From NCBI GenBank assembly GCA_903632075.3, contig CAHIKZ030001779.1, forward strand, positions 2,226,501-2,290,500: 64,000 nucleotides of DNA, given 5' to 3'. Below the pieces are notes generated by a model that searched no databases, was not told the DNA's origin, and saw only the letters and a list, made by a program, of their open reading frames with translations. Shown piece by piece: positions 33,850 to 45,359 of the stretch (within the stretch, counting starts at the first letter, position 1; the number at the start of each line of letters is the position of its first letter). A program made the position numbers and the translations under genes. The DNA is from Acanthosepion pharaonis (Eukaryota; Mollusca; Cephalopoda; Sepiida; Sepiidae).

Positions 33850-34640
33850 AACACATATTTGAGTTGACTGGACTTCCTTCACTGACTATTTTATTAGAAA
33901 GAAAGAACCACTCAAGGTCGAGGGTTACTGAATGAAGTTGTTGTATGGATGTAAGACCAGGAAGTAAGGATAGATTATGAAGTTGCCTATGTGGAACTTT
34001 CTTCTTACCAATATGAAGGGAATGCAGATGATTCAAACCTGTGTACGGAGTATAACATTTCCTAGCTGTAGATGTCTGAATAGGTGAAACTAAGGAATGT
34101 AGTCCATTTGAACATTTGCCATTTTCTTTACACTAATGTTCACTGAATCCAAGTCCCAGAAGCTAGAGTGTTACTAAATGGGGTTGTTTTATGGATGCAG
34201 GATATGTATGATAGATAATGATTGACACTATACTTGAAGAAGTTAAGATTGTAGTGGTTGACTAAGCATCTCTTTGGGAGTCTGTTCCACAAAGCAGCAG
34301 CTCTTTGGAACTTCCTTCTTCTTACCAATGAAATACAAAAGAAATTATATATTCTTGAATACATGGCATAACATGTCTCAGTTATAAAAATTTTGTGTAA
34401 CTAGGGAATCTAGCTTGTCAAAACATTTTCATAGTGATAGAGTTGTGATATGAAAGGCATTGTAGAATGGAAAATAATTACTCACCGACAGGGGTGCGTG
34501 AACACTTTTGAAGTTGGTTGAGGCTGGAAAGTAAATATTGGGCAGCTACAGCTCAGATGTAGCAGCAATTCTCCATTTTGTTCAATAACAAATTCAATGA
34601 TCTGTAACAAAAAGGCATGACAGGAGGAGTCAGATACTTT
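33850..34640 (-). mobile_element. Two CR1/Jockey-type LINE family B 3' ends in tandem
   Basis: 34364-34140 encodes ALWNRLPKRCLVNHYNLNFF-type text, the conserved C-terminus (x-WNxLP...FK) of CR1/Jockey ORF2. 34036-33848 is a second, weaker copy: GTTGTATGGATGTAAGACCA corresponds to GTTTTATGGATGCAGGATAT at 34190. 34510-34640 contains the MEYCC-type block in damaged form. All on minus, all dead. Confidence 0.65.
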
Positions 34641-35040
34641 TTGGAGATGGAAAACTTGGGGTCAGCTTTTGGATTGGAAGAACTGGATTTGATTCTACTG
34701 CTTGTTTTAGTTGTGGTCATGTTTAATATGTAAAAGTGAAGAATCAAATCAAGGTAGCAACACTCACAAATTGTTTTCAAACAAAAAAATCCCTATCTGG
34801 ATTGTTAGAAAGTACAGTCATAATGGTACACTTAATCATGGCATCAAGAGGCCCTGCTGGAAACTACTGCACAGTCTAGATCCCATTCACAAAATGGCAG
34901 TACAGTAACCCCAATACTATATACCTGTGGATGGGATATCCTCCTCAGGATTTACTCTCAGGTTAGGATCCTTGACTGTCAGGCAGATAATGCTAGCCCA
35001 GTAAAATGCTTACCTCCAGCAACCTTAATTAAGTGAGACA
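34641..35040 (-). mobile_element. CR1/Jockey-type LINE 5' head repeat, copy 1
   Basis: Shares long blocks with 35790-36180 and 54070-54310, for example CAGTACAGTAACCCCAATAC and GGATTTACTCTCAGGTT. In the 52-54 kb element the block lies just upstream of the endonuclease, so it is the 5' region of the family. Here it is joined directly to 3'-end sequence at about 34640, i.e. an internal deletion of almost the whole coding region. Confidence 0.7.
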
Positions 35041-35789
35041 ATCCAAGAATGAGATAAATACAGGCATATCCCTTGAAGTGATGCTGTGTTGTTTACATAA
35101 AAAATCAGAAAGCAAAATTTCTTCTTGAGTCAAGCGTAAGTGGGGAGTCCAGGCACCAAAAGAAGCTTAATTGCCAAAAAGACATATCAGGAAAAGTGGA
35201 GTTACAAAGGCTGATCAGAGATGAACTGACATTCCCTAACACCATTACATCCCCTACTCTAATTTGTTGATATTTTTCTTTCTCTCAATAAGGGCAACAT
35301 CCAGTTATATTGGGAATATGAATCAGGTTGTATACAGGAGAGAAGTCAAGATAGTATTTACCTTACTTTTCATTTTGTTTGAGTGAACTAACTATACCTC
35401 ATGTTAAATATTGAAATCACCACATATCTGAGAAGGTAACATCAGTATTCTCTACTGTTCTATCAACCATTACAATTCTATCATTCTCAGGATGATAAGC
35501 AGTGACATACTATAAATAAGGGCAACATGAAAGCACATCAATAAAAAATCAGGGTCTTCATTTTGGAGTCCCTACCATATGGGATGCCATCTCTGATATA
35601 GGCCCTAAGGCCATGGCCATAGTAATTTAAAGAGTCATATTTTGGGAAAGTAGCCTGGGATTTTAAATTCTCAAGCTGTAACAGATTGAAGTGTTTCAAA
35701 TAGGAACATCAGGTCAGGTTTGATCTCTTGAAGATGGAGTTGAATTTTGGAAAGTTGGAATGTAGATTCCTTATATTAGTGTGTGAGGT
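35041..35789 (-). pseudogene. CR1/Jockey-type LINE endonuclease region, decayed
   Basis: Minus text at about 35790-35690 reads DPKFSTSHTNIRNLHSNFPK, which fits the start of the endonuclease (usual form xTNVRxLxxNF...). Further blocks are broken by stops. It follows the head repeat 35790-36180 in the expected order. Confidence 0.55.
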
Positions 35790-36180
35790 GGAGAATTTGG
35801 GGTCTAATTTTGATTTAGAAGAATGGGGTTTGTTTTAGTTGTGGTCATGGCTCATATGTAAAAGTGAAGAATCAAATCAAGGTAGCAACACTCACATCTA
35901 CTATGTGAACAATAAAATCTCTTTCTGAATTAATTATCTGAAAGTACAGCTGTAACTGTCCCTGTCATCATGATGTCAAGAAGCCCTGCTAGAAAGTACT
36001 AGATAGTCAAAATCCTATTCAAAAAATAGAAGTACAGTAACCCCAATACTATATACCTGTGAATGGGATAGCCTCCTTAGGATTTACTCTCAGGTTTGGA
36101 TCCCTGATTATCAGGTGGATAATACTTGCCCAGTAAAATGTTTACCTCCAGTACCCTTAATGAAAAGACAGACAATTCAA
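35790..36180 (-). mobile_element. CR1/Jockey-type LINE 5' head repeat, copy 2
   Basis: Colinear with 34641-35040 (TTTAGTTGTGGTCATG at about 35834 and 34702, then the same words to CCAGTAAAATG). Both are direct repeats about 1.14 kb apart, probably two insertions or a duplication of one element. Confidence 0.75.
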
Positions 36181-36589
36181 GAATGAGAAGCTAAATACCA
36201 TTCAAGTGATTCTGTGTTATCTACACAGAAAATCAGTCAAACTTCTCCTCATGCCTATGTGGGAAGCCCAGACATCAAAACAAACTTGCTCAATGGGAGA
36301 TGTGATGTAGTTACAAAGCTTCCTCAGAGATCAACTGATACTCTTTGATTTATTTAGGATTATATTTCCCAGTGAGAGGCCAGGTTGCTGATGGATGTGT
36401 CAGGTTGCTGGTGGATGAAGTTCCTGTCTTAAGATAGATTGCCAATGTTAAAAAGCTTTTATCTGCTCATGAGGACTTATGACTTTCATGCACACACAAT
36501 CATTGACAGCTTCTGAACAGTTTCATCTATCAAATTTCCCCCACAAACCTCATATAGTATGGTATAGTTTTTTTTTCAGGCATTTTTCT

Positions 36590-36900
36590 CATCCTGGGCT
36601 TGACAATAAACTACATCTAGCAGCAAGGCCTGTTTGGGAGGTTTTGAGGAGTTTGGAACCACCTCTTAATTGCTATTGTTCCCAGGTCCACCTAGACCCA
36701 GGGTGGTAGCACGTGTTAGGGTCCCAGTTATGGGCAAATAGTTAACTCTCAAAATAGGGTCAAAACACTATGAAAATATAAAAATAGATTTTTATAATAT
36801 ATTTTTTGAAAAAAAATTACCAGCAATACATTTAAAAAAAAATTACCAGCAATAAATTTTTTAAAAAAATTACCAGCAATACATTTGACTCTTGACAAAA
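36590..36900 (-). repeat. Inverted-repeat arm, right, with a 28-bp tandem repeat
   Basis: Reverse complement of the left arm (GTTCCCAGGTCCACC at 36679 pairs with GGTGGACCTGGGAAC at 33254). Next to it ATTACCAGCAATA is repeated three times at about 28-base spacing (36822-36893). Confidence 0.7.
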
Positions 36901-36979
36901 ACACTCTTTACAAAAACACATCAATGAAATCTGATCTACAAACTGATTTCTTACAAGGAATACACCTTCTATTCATATG

Positions 36980-37200
36980 AACCTATCCTAAAATTTTTGT
37001 TGGCATTAAATAACCAATTGAGGTTGATATGCCAAAAACCAAAATAAAACAAACCAAACCAGGCATTTTCCAATAATGCCACATGCTTGGATCATCTTCT
37101 AAGGCTATTATTAAAGTCACTCCCTTCACAAATCGACCATGGTAAGATTTGAACCTGGTTCTTATAGTCGGAACACTAATGATGTAACCATTCATTCATA
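36980..37200 (-). repeat. tRNA-derived SINE
   Basis: The minus strand shows an A-box-like ATGGTTACATCATTAG and, 30 bases on, CAGGTTCAAATCTTACC, a good B-box in tRNA context, then the CATGGTCGATTTGTG body. This spacing is that of a tRNA head. The body runs to about 36990. Confidence 0.65.
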
Positions 37201-37359
37201 TAGTAAAAAAAAAAAAACATATATACTTATTTTCTATTATTTAAATATAGTTCCTTATTAACTCATTATTAACACAAATTGTTTACTTAAGCAATTGTCT
37301 ACAATTCTGTTGGAGTATACAATAGAAGAATAACATATTTTGACATAAAAAGAAATGTT

Positions 37360-37445
37360 GCTTTTATTCTGGCTTTTACCTAAACTTGAACACCAGACCA
37401 GCACTGGAGATGTAATCACTATCATTTCAGTTACTAAGTAGATAG
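37360..37445 (-). repeat. tRNA-like SINE head
   Basis: On minus, CTTAGTAACTGAAATGATAG is followed by GGTCTGGTGTTCAAGTTTAG, matching A- and B-box order of a decayed tRNA head. The downstream body is not defined. Confidence 0.45.
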
Positions 37446-37489
37446 AGTAAAAACAACAAAACAAAAAAAAAAAAAACAGATAATAGTGA

Positions 37490-37690
37490 ATTGTGACATT
37501 GCAAAATATAATATAAAAGGAGACAATCACTAATGTTGACACCAAAGCAAATCCATGACAAAAAAATGCTGATTCATGATCCATCCCATCTGTTTTTAGA
37601 ATGCCACTCACAACACTGAAAGCAGTTGTAGTGAACAGGCAAGCTGTCACCATCACCGCCAGTGAACCAACCCAACACAGTCAACAAATC
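37490..37690 (-). CDS. Hydrophobic open segment, possible membrane-protein exon
   Basis: A minus-strand frame reads GSLAVMVTACLFTTTAFSVV, then SGILKTDGMDHESAFFCHGF and ALVSTLVIVSFYIIFCNVT: two hydrophobic stretches of about 20 residues separated by a polar loop, a plausible two-helix membrane segment. It continues open into a SINE head, so the 3' border is not the true end. A clear acceptor exists only upstream of a stop (CAATTGCAG, about 37757). Unrecognised; could be chance. Confidence 0.28.
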
Positions 37691-38073
37691 CAGATGCTAC
37701 TGTCTCTTCCAATTCTCCAGATTACTTCCCTCACCCCCATCTTGATTCTTCACATCTGCAATTGAAAGAATTTTATTTTAACAGTTCTTGCCTTCTTTTC
37801 TTTTCATCTCACCCACAGTACTTATTTCATTTGTTTTTTTGTGCTACTATGTGCTATCTTTTGCATTTTTATAAAAGCTGTATCATCATGTTCATTTTCA
37901 CTGCTTCCTTGGGATCAATATATTGAACTGTTTCTATATCTTGTTAAAAATCAAATTAGATATCTTTTTACTGAGATTTCTTCTCATTGTATTAAACAGC
38001 ACAAAATATATAATCCAAATTGACTGCTTTTATTGTCCTTATTAGGGAAATTCTACTAACTACTTGTCAGTGA

Positions 38074-38075
<2 letters not shown>

Positions 38076-38113
<38 letters not shown>
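38076..38113. repeat. (GA)n microsatellite
   Basis: Perfect GA tract of about 19 units. Confidence 0.97.
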
Positions 38114-38116
<3 letters not shown>

Positions 38117-38880
38117 CCCATTTTCTTTTTGGTTATTCATTCCCAGCAGTGTCAAGTCCGTTTGTTCACTAAGAGGCAAAAATTCTGATAAATTTGAGGG
38201 AGAAACTCCTTTTATTTCTCACCTTCTCTCTAACTGATAATTCATTAATTATATCCAACAATTCACAAGCAAATAAGACACTCATGACCACTACATCTAC
38301 ATTTTCTTATCTTTCCTTTTTTTGTGATAAACATTGCCAATCCCTCCCCCAAATTAGATTTACAGCCTTATCCCAATATGATACTTAAGTACATCTGTCC
38401 ACTGACCTTATCAAATCACTCAAGCCTGTTACATTCTCATACCTCCCTCTCTGTCTCTGGTATAATCTGTTTCAACTCTCTGTAATTTATTTGTTTATTT
38501 TTCTTCCCATGAGGATTTTCATGTGTTGATGAATCTTCTAAACTTCAGGTTATCAGATATTTATATATCATATTTCAGGAATACAATCTATTTCAAACAA
38601 CACATGGGGGATATTTGTTAGAATATTTTTTTTCTTTCCAATTAGTTATAAAATAAATCTATTTATTTTTTATCTCTAACCATAATCCTTGAACTGAAAC
38701 TTATTTTCCTTTACTTCAGACAGGTATTCCTAGAGAAAGTTTAAGAAAATCAAGTAATAAAGGGACTAATTGAAAAAAATGAGAGATTGGAGGAGAGACA
38801 ACTAAAGAACAAAATGGAGAAAAGTTAAAAAGAAGGGGACATCTAACAAAAAAAAAGCTTAGGTGCTGAGTTACAAATAT
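38114..38880. other. AT-rich DNA without recognised feature
   Basis: No gene-like frame or repeat partner; purine-rich towards the right end. Confidence 0.55.
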
Positions 38881-38881
38881 A

Positions 38882-38954
38882 AGAGAGAGAGAGAGAGAGA
38901 GAGAGAGGAGAAAAGAAGGAGAAAACAGAGAAATGGGGAGGAAGGAAGGAAGAA

Positions 38955-39026
<72 letters not shown>

Positions 39027-39113
39027 AGACATTTAAGATTGATGAAAAGAGAAGGAAAGGTTACTAGTCAATCCAAAACAGAGAGAAATTGACAAAACAG
39101 AATTCTGAAAGAG

Positions 39114-39163
<50 letters not shown>
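38882..39163. repeat. Cluster of (GA)n, (TA)n, (GA)n and (AAT)n
   Basis: (GA)n at 38882-38908, (TA)n at 38959-39001 running straight into (GA)n at 39002-39026, and (AAT)n at 39115-39163, linked by purine-rich DNA. Confidence 0.95.
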
Positions 39164-39559
39164 TAGAAATAAAAATCAGTCTGTGGAAAAATGAAAAGAA
39201 AAGTCATTCTGTGGAAAAATACAAGAACAATATTGAACATTACTTCATTTATGAAAAATCAGGAGATTAGAGAAACATTTTTATTAACTCCTGTGTGATA
39301 ATTTGCCTCCAGTTAATAAGATAAAGAGACTATTCACTGCAAAACAAAATCTGAAATATCAACAAATTAACACATAATTGTTTTTATAGAATTCACAAAA
39401 CAATATCTAATGAAGCTTATCCTTTTCTCAACCATATTAAATTTGGTTATTTTTGTCATTTATTATTTACTACATTTTTATTAATGAAAACATGTTTATT
39501 AATGAAAATGCATTTTAGGATACTCATCTGTTAAACACCACATTATATTGTTTAAATTA

Positions 39560-40160
39560 TTTACATTCAGCTTAATGTCCTCATGTTTGTTGTTATCCCA
39601 ATGTTTTGGCTGTTGTACCCTCTGGCCTTCTTCAGCATTATCAAGAAATTTCATAATGTACAAACCATGGAAAAAACTCACAGACAAGGAAGGAAACCCA
39701 AAGTGTTGTAAGAAAGTCTTTAGAGCTGTCAAGAATACTCTGTGGGTCACCATCAAGGATTTTTTGTTCAGTTTCAACAACTTTCATATGAAAATATCTT
39801 GGTAGACATACCAGCAAATTTTCCATAGAAGATGACCAAGGAAGATTCTAATGCTTGCACATGGAAATAGATTTATCTTTTGTTAAGTATCATCTTGTCA
39901 AGTATTTAAGATTTTGATCATTAATTCTTTGATATATAAAACAAAACTGATCTTCTTGAGTAGAGTTGTTTCATGAAAAATGAAAGAATCTTTTAACCCA
40001 AAGAACAGTTCCAGTTGTTAAGTATGGTGGTGTGAGCATTATGCTGTGGGGATGTTTTTCACTCAGTGGAACTGGTAACCTGGTTAAAGTAGATAGGATT
40101 GTTAAACAAAAGTCCTATATTTAGAATTTAGGTGAAAACATGAAACAGTTCTCCAGTTAA
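39560..40160 (+). mobile_element. Tc1/mariner-type transposase relic
   Basis: Plus text at about 39994-40110 reads NPKNSSSC... in one frame and, in the coding frame, VVKYGGVSIMLWGCFSLSGT then GNLVKVDRIVKQK, the conserved Tc1 core (usual form VKHGGGSxMxWGCF). Upstream, GNPKCCKKVFRAVK and TLWVTIKDF (39680-39765) are N-terminal text in another frame. Ends after the core; no inverted termini recognised. Dead copy. Confidence 0.8.
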
Positions 40161-40167
40161 TAAGTTT

Positions 40168-40211
40168 ATAAGTTTCATCAGGGAAAAATCTCTCTGTATA
40201 TATCAATATGG
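40168..40211 (+). repeat. 44-bp direct repeat, left copy
   Basis: AGTTTCATCAGGGAAAAATC followed by TCTCTGTATATATCAATATGG; repeated at 40833-40874 with very few differences. A LINE fragment and a (TA)n tract lie between. Confidence 0.85.
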
Positions 40212-40229
40212 TAATCTTAGCATAGCAAA

Positions 40230-40570
40230 AAATGAACCTATGTTATTTCTTATCTTCATTAATAATCTTCCTGATGACATCAGTTCCAAACAAAGTATTT
40301 ATGCTGATTACTCTGATCTTAATAGTAAGTCCATTAGGTCTGATAAAGTAAAACTGGCAGCTGCTCTTGAAAATAATAGCCAATTAGTTGTTAACTGGAA
40401 CAAGAAATAGCTTGTAAATTTTAACATCTCCAAAACTAAACTGTTGCCTTTTAATCATCATAATGAACCATTTTGTCTTTCATCAGCATGGCTGATGCTA
40501 ACCTCCAGAAGTGGAACTCATAGCACCTTCATGGTTTCACATTTTCCACTGACATGAAAAATGAGTAATT
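40230..40570 (+). mobile_element. CR1/Jockey-type LINE RT fragment
   Basis: Plus text LFLIFINNLPDDISSKQSIY then ADYSDLN: the YADD box has become YADY, so it is catalytically dead. VVNWNKK...LVNFNISKTKLLPFNH follows and then SRSGTHSTF-type text near 40510-40545. Family as at 51.46 kb. Confidence 0.8.
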
Positions 40571-40628
40571 ATACTGAATCAAAAAGCTTATAATTTTGCA
40601 TGGGTAGGAATAATTACAGACTTACTTT

Positions 40629-40646
40629 ATATATATATATATATAA

Positions 40647-40703
<57 letters not shown>
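40629..40703. repeat. (TA)n microsatellite
   Basis: Two adjoining TA tracts split by AAAAAA. Confidence 0.95.
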
Positions 40704-40709
<6 letters not shown>

Positions 40710-40832
40710 GTGAGGTTGCATTCTCTTTGTGTTTTTATGTGTGTGTTTGCAAGCCCATGTGTGTATATTCATGCATGCCTATTTATGTTTACTTGTGTGA
40801 GAAAGATGACAGTATATGAAAAAAATATTTAC

Positions 40833-40874
40833 AAATTTCATCAGGGAAATATCTCTCTGTATATATCAATATGG
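40833..40874 (+). repeat. 44-bp direct repeat, right copy
   Basis: AATTTCATCAGGGAAATATC followed by TCTCTGTATATATCAATATGG; partner of 40168-40211. Confidence 0.85.
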
Positions 40875-41568
40875 AACAAGAAGAAAGAAATATGTATTTT
40901 CCTACAGAAATGTGCACAACTTAAAACCAAAATTATTCAAAAATATTCCTCAGAAAGCAGAAAGTACCTAAATTAAGAGTTGATATCTTTCAATTCATAT
41001 ATCAAAAATACTTTTCCTGTAAGCCAGTTCATCTCTTTAACCACCCTGCTTTATCCAGAAAACAATATTTGGAAAGCAAGTAAACCTTTCATTTGTGTAT
41101 GTTTCTGCTTTTTCTGGAATATTTATCTTGTGACATCTATTTTAGTTTCATATCTTCTGAACCCAATGGGAGATGTTAAATACAGACTTTGTAAATACAA
41201 TATATTCATGGCAAAGTGTAAGATGATATTTGTGATGCTAAAAATTTGATACCATTTAAGCTATGTTTATAAGAAAAAATAAGTAGCTTTTTCTAGATGA
41301 CAAAGAGATATCTGCTGATGAAATGATCCAAAATTATTGTAACTAAACCAGCAAGAATCAGTTATCAAGTAATAGAGCCAGTTGGATGAAGATAGGAAAG
41401 AAATGCGCAAATATATATAAATGGGAAAATATAAACTTTGTGAATGTTTTCATTTAGTGATTTTACCTTTTACAAAAGATATCTGTCCTGTTATTTGATT
41501 TTTTTCATCACAAATGACAGGTTACTTTTCTTCACATCTTCTAAAAAGATTTTCATGTACATACACTT

Positions 41569-41571
<3 letters not shown>

Positions 41572-41644
<73 letters not shown>

Positions 41645-41660
41645 GTGTGTGTGTGTGTGT
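41572..41660. repeat. (TA)n(TG)n microsatellite
   Basis: About 34 TA units followed by TTA and eight TG units. Confidence 0.97.
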
Positions 41661-41889
41661 ATAGTATTGAAATTGGATTTTTATATACAGCTTAGCCAAA
41701 TACATTTAAACTCTATTTATCACAATTCCTAACACTGTCTTAAGATCATTTTTCATTTCTATAATATTTTTAGAATGTGAAATGTCAAAATAAGATTATA
41801 GGTAATGACTTAATTTAGTTCAGTTCAGGTGTTATTTCCTTCACCATATTCCCAGTCAGACAGTTTACATATATATAGTATTTTGTAGT

Positions 41890-42620
41890 GTGGCCTTTAA
41901 ATTGTTTACCTTGTGCTATCCTTCCACAAGTTTCTCCCAATAATCTGGTGGTATTTTGGCCTGTGCCTCAGACACACCTTTGGAGGCCTCCTTGCTTGTA
42001 TGTGTCTTTTCCATTTTAGCTACATATTTTCCGTTGGATTGAGATTAGGACTTTGTGGTGGCCACTCCAATAACTTGACAAGCCATTTTACTCCAACTTT
42101 GAAAGAGGAATTGGTGTCATTGCTTATTTGGAAGACCCATTTGTAAACAATCTTTAATCTTTTCACTGATGTCTTGAAATGTGACTTCAGTATATCCACA
42201 TCATGTCCCTTTCTCATTTTGCCATTTATTTTGTGAAGTTCATCAACTTCTGTGATTCATAAATGGGATGGTGTTTGTCCACATGCAAGCCTTCTCCATT
42301 TTCCTCCAAATGTAACAATGGTTATTATGGTCAAATAATTCATAATCATCAAACAAGAGGACATGTCTCCAAAACCCAAGACCTTTCTCGCCAAGTTACA
42401 AAACATAATCTGACACTTTTGTTGCAGTTTTAGAGCAATAGTTTGGCCTTGCTGAGCTGTCTTACAGTTTATGTCAATATAATAATCAGTTTATTGTTGA
42501 TATTTCTGTAATTGTTTCCTCCAGCATTTTACAGGGTGCATTGTTGTTGTTATGGGATTGATTTACACTTTTTGAACTAAAGTATATTTATCTCTTGGCG
42601 ATAAAATGTGTCTCCTTCCT
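41890..42620 (-). mobile_element. Tc1-type transposase relic, near full length
   Basis: Reading right to left: SPRDKYTLVQKV (about 42600-42565, DNA-binding helix region), FDHNNHCYIWRKMEKACMWT (about 42335-42280), then DILKSHFKTSVKRLKIVYKW and VFQISNDTNSSFKVGVKWL (42190-42075), ending LLEWPPQSPNLNPTENMW. The catalytic DNDPKHxS motif reads N-D-T-N-S-S here, so the second Asp region is damaged; the closing NPTEN retains Glu where the third catalytic residue lies. Several frameshifts and stops. The matching order leaves little doubt about the family. Confidence 0.88.
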
Positions 42621-44185
42621 GAGTGATATAATGGTTGAATGATCCCATGGTGTTTATATTTGTATACTGTTTAGGCAACTGGAAATTGTTCCCAATGATG
42701 AACCAAACATGTGGAGATTCACAGTTCATTTTTATTCTGAGGTTTTTTTAGCTGATTTTCTCATGATTTCAAGCAAAGAGGCACTGAGTTTGAAGCCAGT
42801 CCTTGAAATACTTCCACATGTATATTTCCCATTAGTTCACATGATGCCAATTAGTATATCAAAATTTGCTACAGCAATTAAATTATTTCTTGGAATATTC
42901 CAGTTTGTTTTAAAGGCAGTCATTTTATTTAATGTAAACTTTTGACCCATTCAGAATATGATGAAAGAAATGAAAGCTGAAATAAATCATTATTTCTAGA
43001 ATTATTCTGACATTTCATATTTTCAAATTAAAGTAATGCTAAGGCAGGGAATCTTTATTGGGATTAAATGAGAGGAATTGTGAAAAACTGAATTTAAATG
43101 GATTTGGTTAAGGTGTATGTTAACATTTAACTTCATCTTTTTGAAAGGTGAGTTTAGCAAAATATTAAGTTATCAGTATTGGAATTGAACACAAATATTA
43201 TATAATTCCTGACACAATATTTTACATAAGAAAGTTTTATAGTTTAGTTGTTCATAGACTCTGTATATCATAGCATAGCCAAGTAAAATTTGCAAAGAGA
43301 TCGATAAAGGCATTCAGAATGTATTCCAAAGATATTAACCTATTGTCTATGAAGAGAAAGTTAATATTCTTTGATGTACCAGATACCACATACATTATTT
43401 TCAGATCTCAATTAATTAATATTAGATGAATAAAAAGAAAAAATAGCCATTTTAATATCATATGTTTATGTTTATTTTAATATCATATGTTCATGTTTAT
43501 TCATGACCTTCTTTATTGTTTATTAATTAAATATGGATTGCTAAGAGAATGATTTACAAAATTGGCTATTATCAGTTTAATTGTTCATGCATGAGGTATG
43601 AAAGTCCAACCTCATTTTTAAATGACAATCACCTTACTTATGAGATTTTCATTCTGTCAGCAGAAAAGAGAAGAAATGGGAAGAAAAACTTTATCCATTC
43701 CTGTTTTCTGCAATCTTCAGCCATTTATGTAAATAACAGTAGCATGCTTCACTATAAAGAAATGGCTACCAATTTACTGATTAGCTACTTCAATGATTAA
43801 ATGTGTAAGGTTTCTTATGGGAACATTTTATAGTACATGAAATAATGGTGGTGAAAAAGAGTGCATACACAAAATAACAGACCAATGGATTTACAATGCA
43901 AGATAACATTTATTAAACAAAAGCAAGAAAAGGGCAGTTTAAAACAAGAGTTTCTTTTGTTAGACATAAATTGTATATATAACAAAATGTTCATGAATAT
44001 GTTTTAGTGGAATTTACTTTGTTTGATTAGCATTCACAGCTCTTTTAGCTTCAGTGCAGAAAGTTCATGACACTAGTTTGAAAGAGGTAAAACCTGGAAA
44101 AGAGAATTACTTTAGGGTTTATGTATTGTTATATTTGAGAGCTGCTGCTGACACAAAGTTTATTTAGAGCTGCTACTGCTATTAT
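42621..44185. other. AT-rich DNA with a small tandem duplication
   Basis: 43450-43502 contains two copies of ATTTTAATATCATATGTT. An 83-codon plus frame (43549-43800) is present without supporting context. Otherwise featureless. Confidence 0.5.
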
Positions 44186-44189
44186 GTTT

Positions 44190-44345
44190 AAGATCATTAC
44201 CCCAAGATCGTCTTCCAAACCATTCCTCTTCTTTTTTGAATATATGTGATCATGGTTCTCCACAACTTCATGTCTTTTATTGCTTTGGACTCTTTACCAA
44301 ACCTTTCACTTGTTAGAAATTGCAACTTCTTTTGATTAATTTGTG
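44190..44345 (-). mobile_element. RTE-type LINE C-terminal tail fragment
   Basis: The minus strand encodes SERFGKESKAIKDMKLWRTM then ITYIQKRRGMVWKTILG and a stop. The LWRxMI block matches the plus-strand tail at 3.64 kb. It looked exon-like at first (open to a stop) but the repeat match argues for a LINE end. Confidence 0.45.
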
Positions 44346-44674
44346 AAGTGGAACACACATAAGCATCAATAAACAGGCAAATAATGCTCTAAGCATATAT
44401 CATCAAAATAACAAAAATGAAACAAAACTTCCAACAATCTAGAACCTCCCTCTCTCAATAATAATGGACAATCTTACAACTGAGTTGAACTTTCAAAGGC
44501 AATTATTCAGTTTGTCTAAAAGTAAAGTCCTTCTGGTGAACATTTATGAGGCTATCAGACTGGTGGATTCCATATGACCACAACTGTATGGTTTAGTCAA
44601 AACTTTACCCATGATTCTTGTTTTCCTTAAAACTTCTCATTGTTCACTGTATAAAAGTAGATATCTAGCTTTCT

Positions 44675-44755
44675 GTCTGAATTTCTGGAATGAGGAGTTA
44701 TTATTATTTACTTTATTTACATGTGGACGATTGTCTTCATCTTAATTGTTGCTAT
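44675..44755 (+). repeat. Foldback-family arm, solitary
   Basis: TCTGAATTTCTGGAATGAGG and TGGACGATTGTCTTCATCTT match the left arm at 3860-3935. No inverted partner adjoins it. Confidence 0.7.
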
Positions 44756-44899
44756 CATGTTTCATCTAGCTTTCATCATGTAATTATGGATCCAGTTTAA
44801 TTTCACACTAAATTCTTTATTTAATCTAATTAATTTAATTGTTCTTGATCCACTGACCATGTCTAGGAATATCTCACCAGGTCTTCTTTAGTATTGCTT

Positions 44900-45030
44900 A
44901 GTTATTGCTTGGCCTGTTTCCACTGAGTCCAAGTAAACAGTACCTGACCCAGAGATTGAAGTCACTAAATTCACGAATCAATGTTGTGATCAACTAAGCT
45001 ATTTTCTGGAGAACTTGGAGCCTTAGATCT
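44900..45030 (-). repeat. Possible decayed tRNA-derived SINE head
   Basis: On minus, TTAGTTGATCACAACATTGA and, about 25 bases on, GTGACTTCAATCTCTGGGTC resemble A- and B-box regions of a tRNA head. Weak. Confidence 0.35.
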
Positions 45031-45359
45031 AATCTGACTGCTGATGAGTGCTGCTGCTGAAGCCTTATTATCACATCTCTTTCTTTCTTTATTATTGTAT
45101 ATCATATTTATATTGTATATCGTATCCCATTTCTATGCTAGACCTACTGAGGAGGACCTCATAGCCTGATTCTCCAGTGTTCCTCCTGGTCCAGTAATTT
45201 GATTCCATACATGATCAGCCTAATTTCATTGTCTCACCCTAATTATGGCTTTTTGGTGCCCCTTCAGTCTAGAGGTCAGCTAGCTTCACCTTTATATTCT
45301 TTACTACAACTACAAGGAATGGAATAAACATAGTTCTTTATCATGTTTTCCTCTGTGTT

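Noticed and set aside
36980..37200. Intact tRNA gene
   Set aside because: A- and B-box words are present but the acceptor stem and anticodon arm do not fold properly; a SINE fits better.
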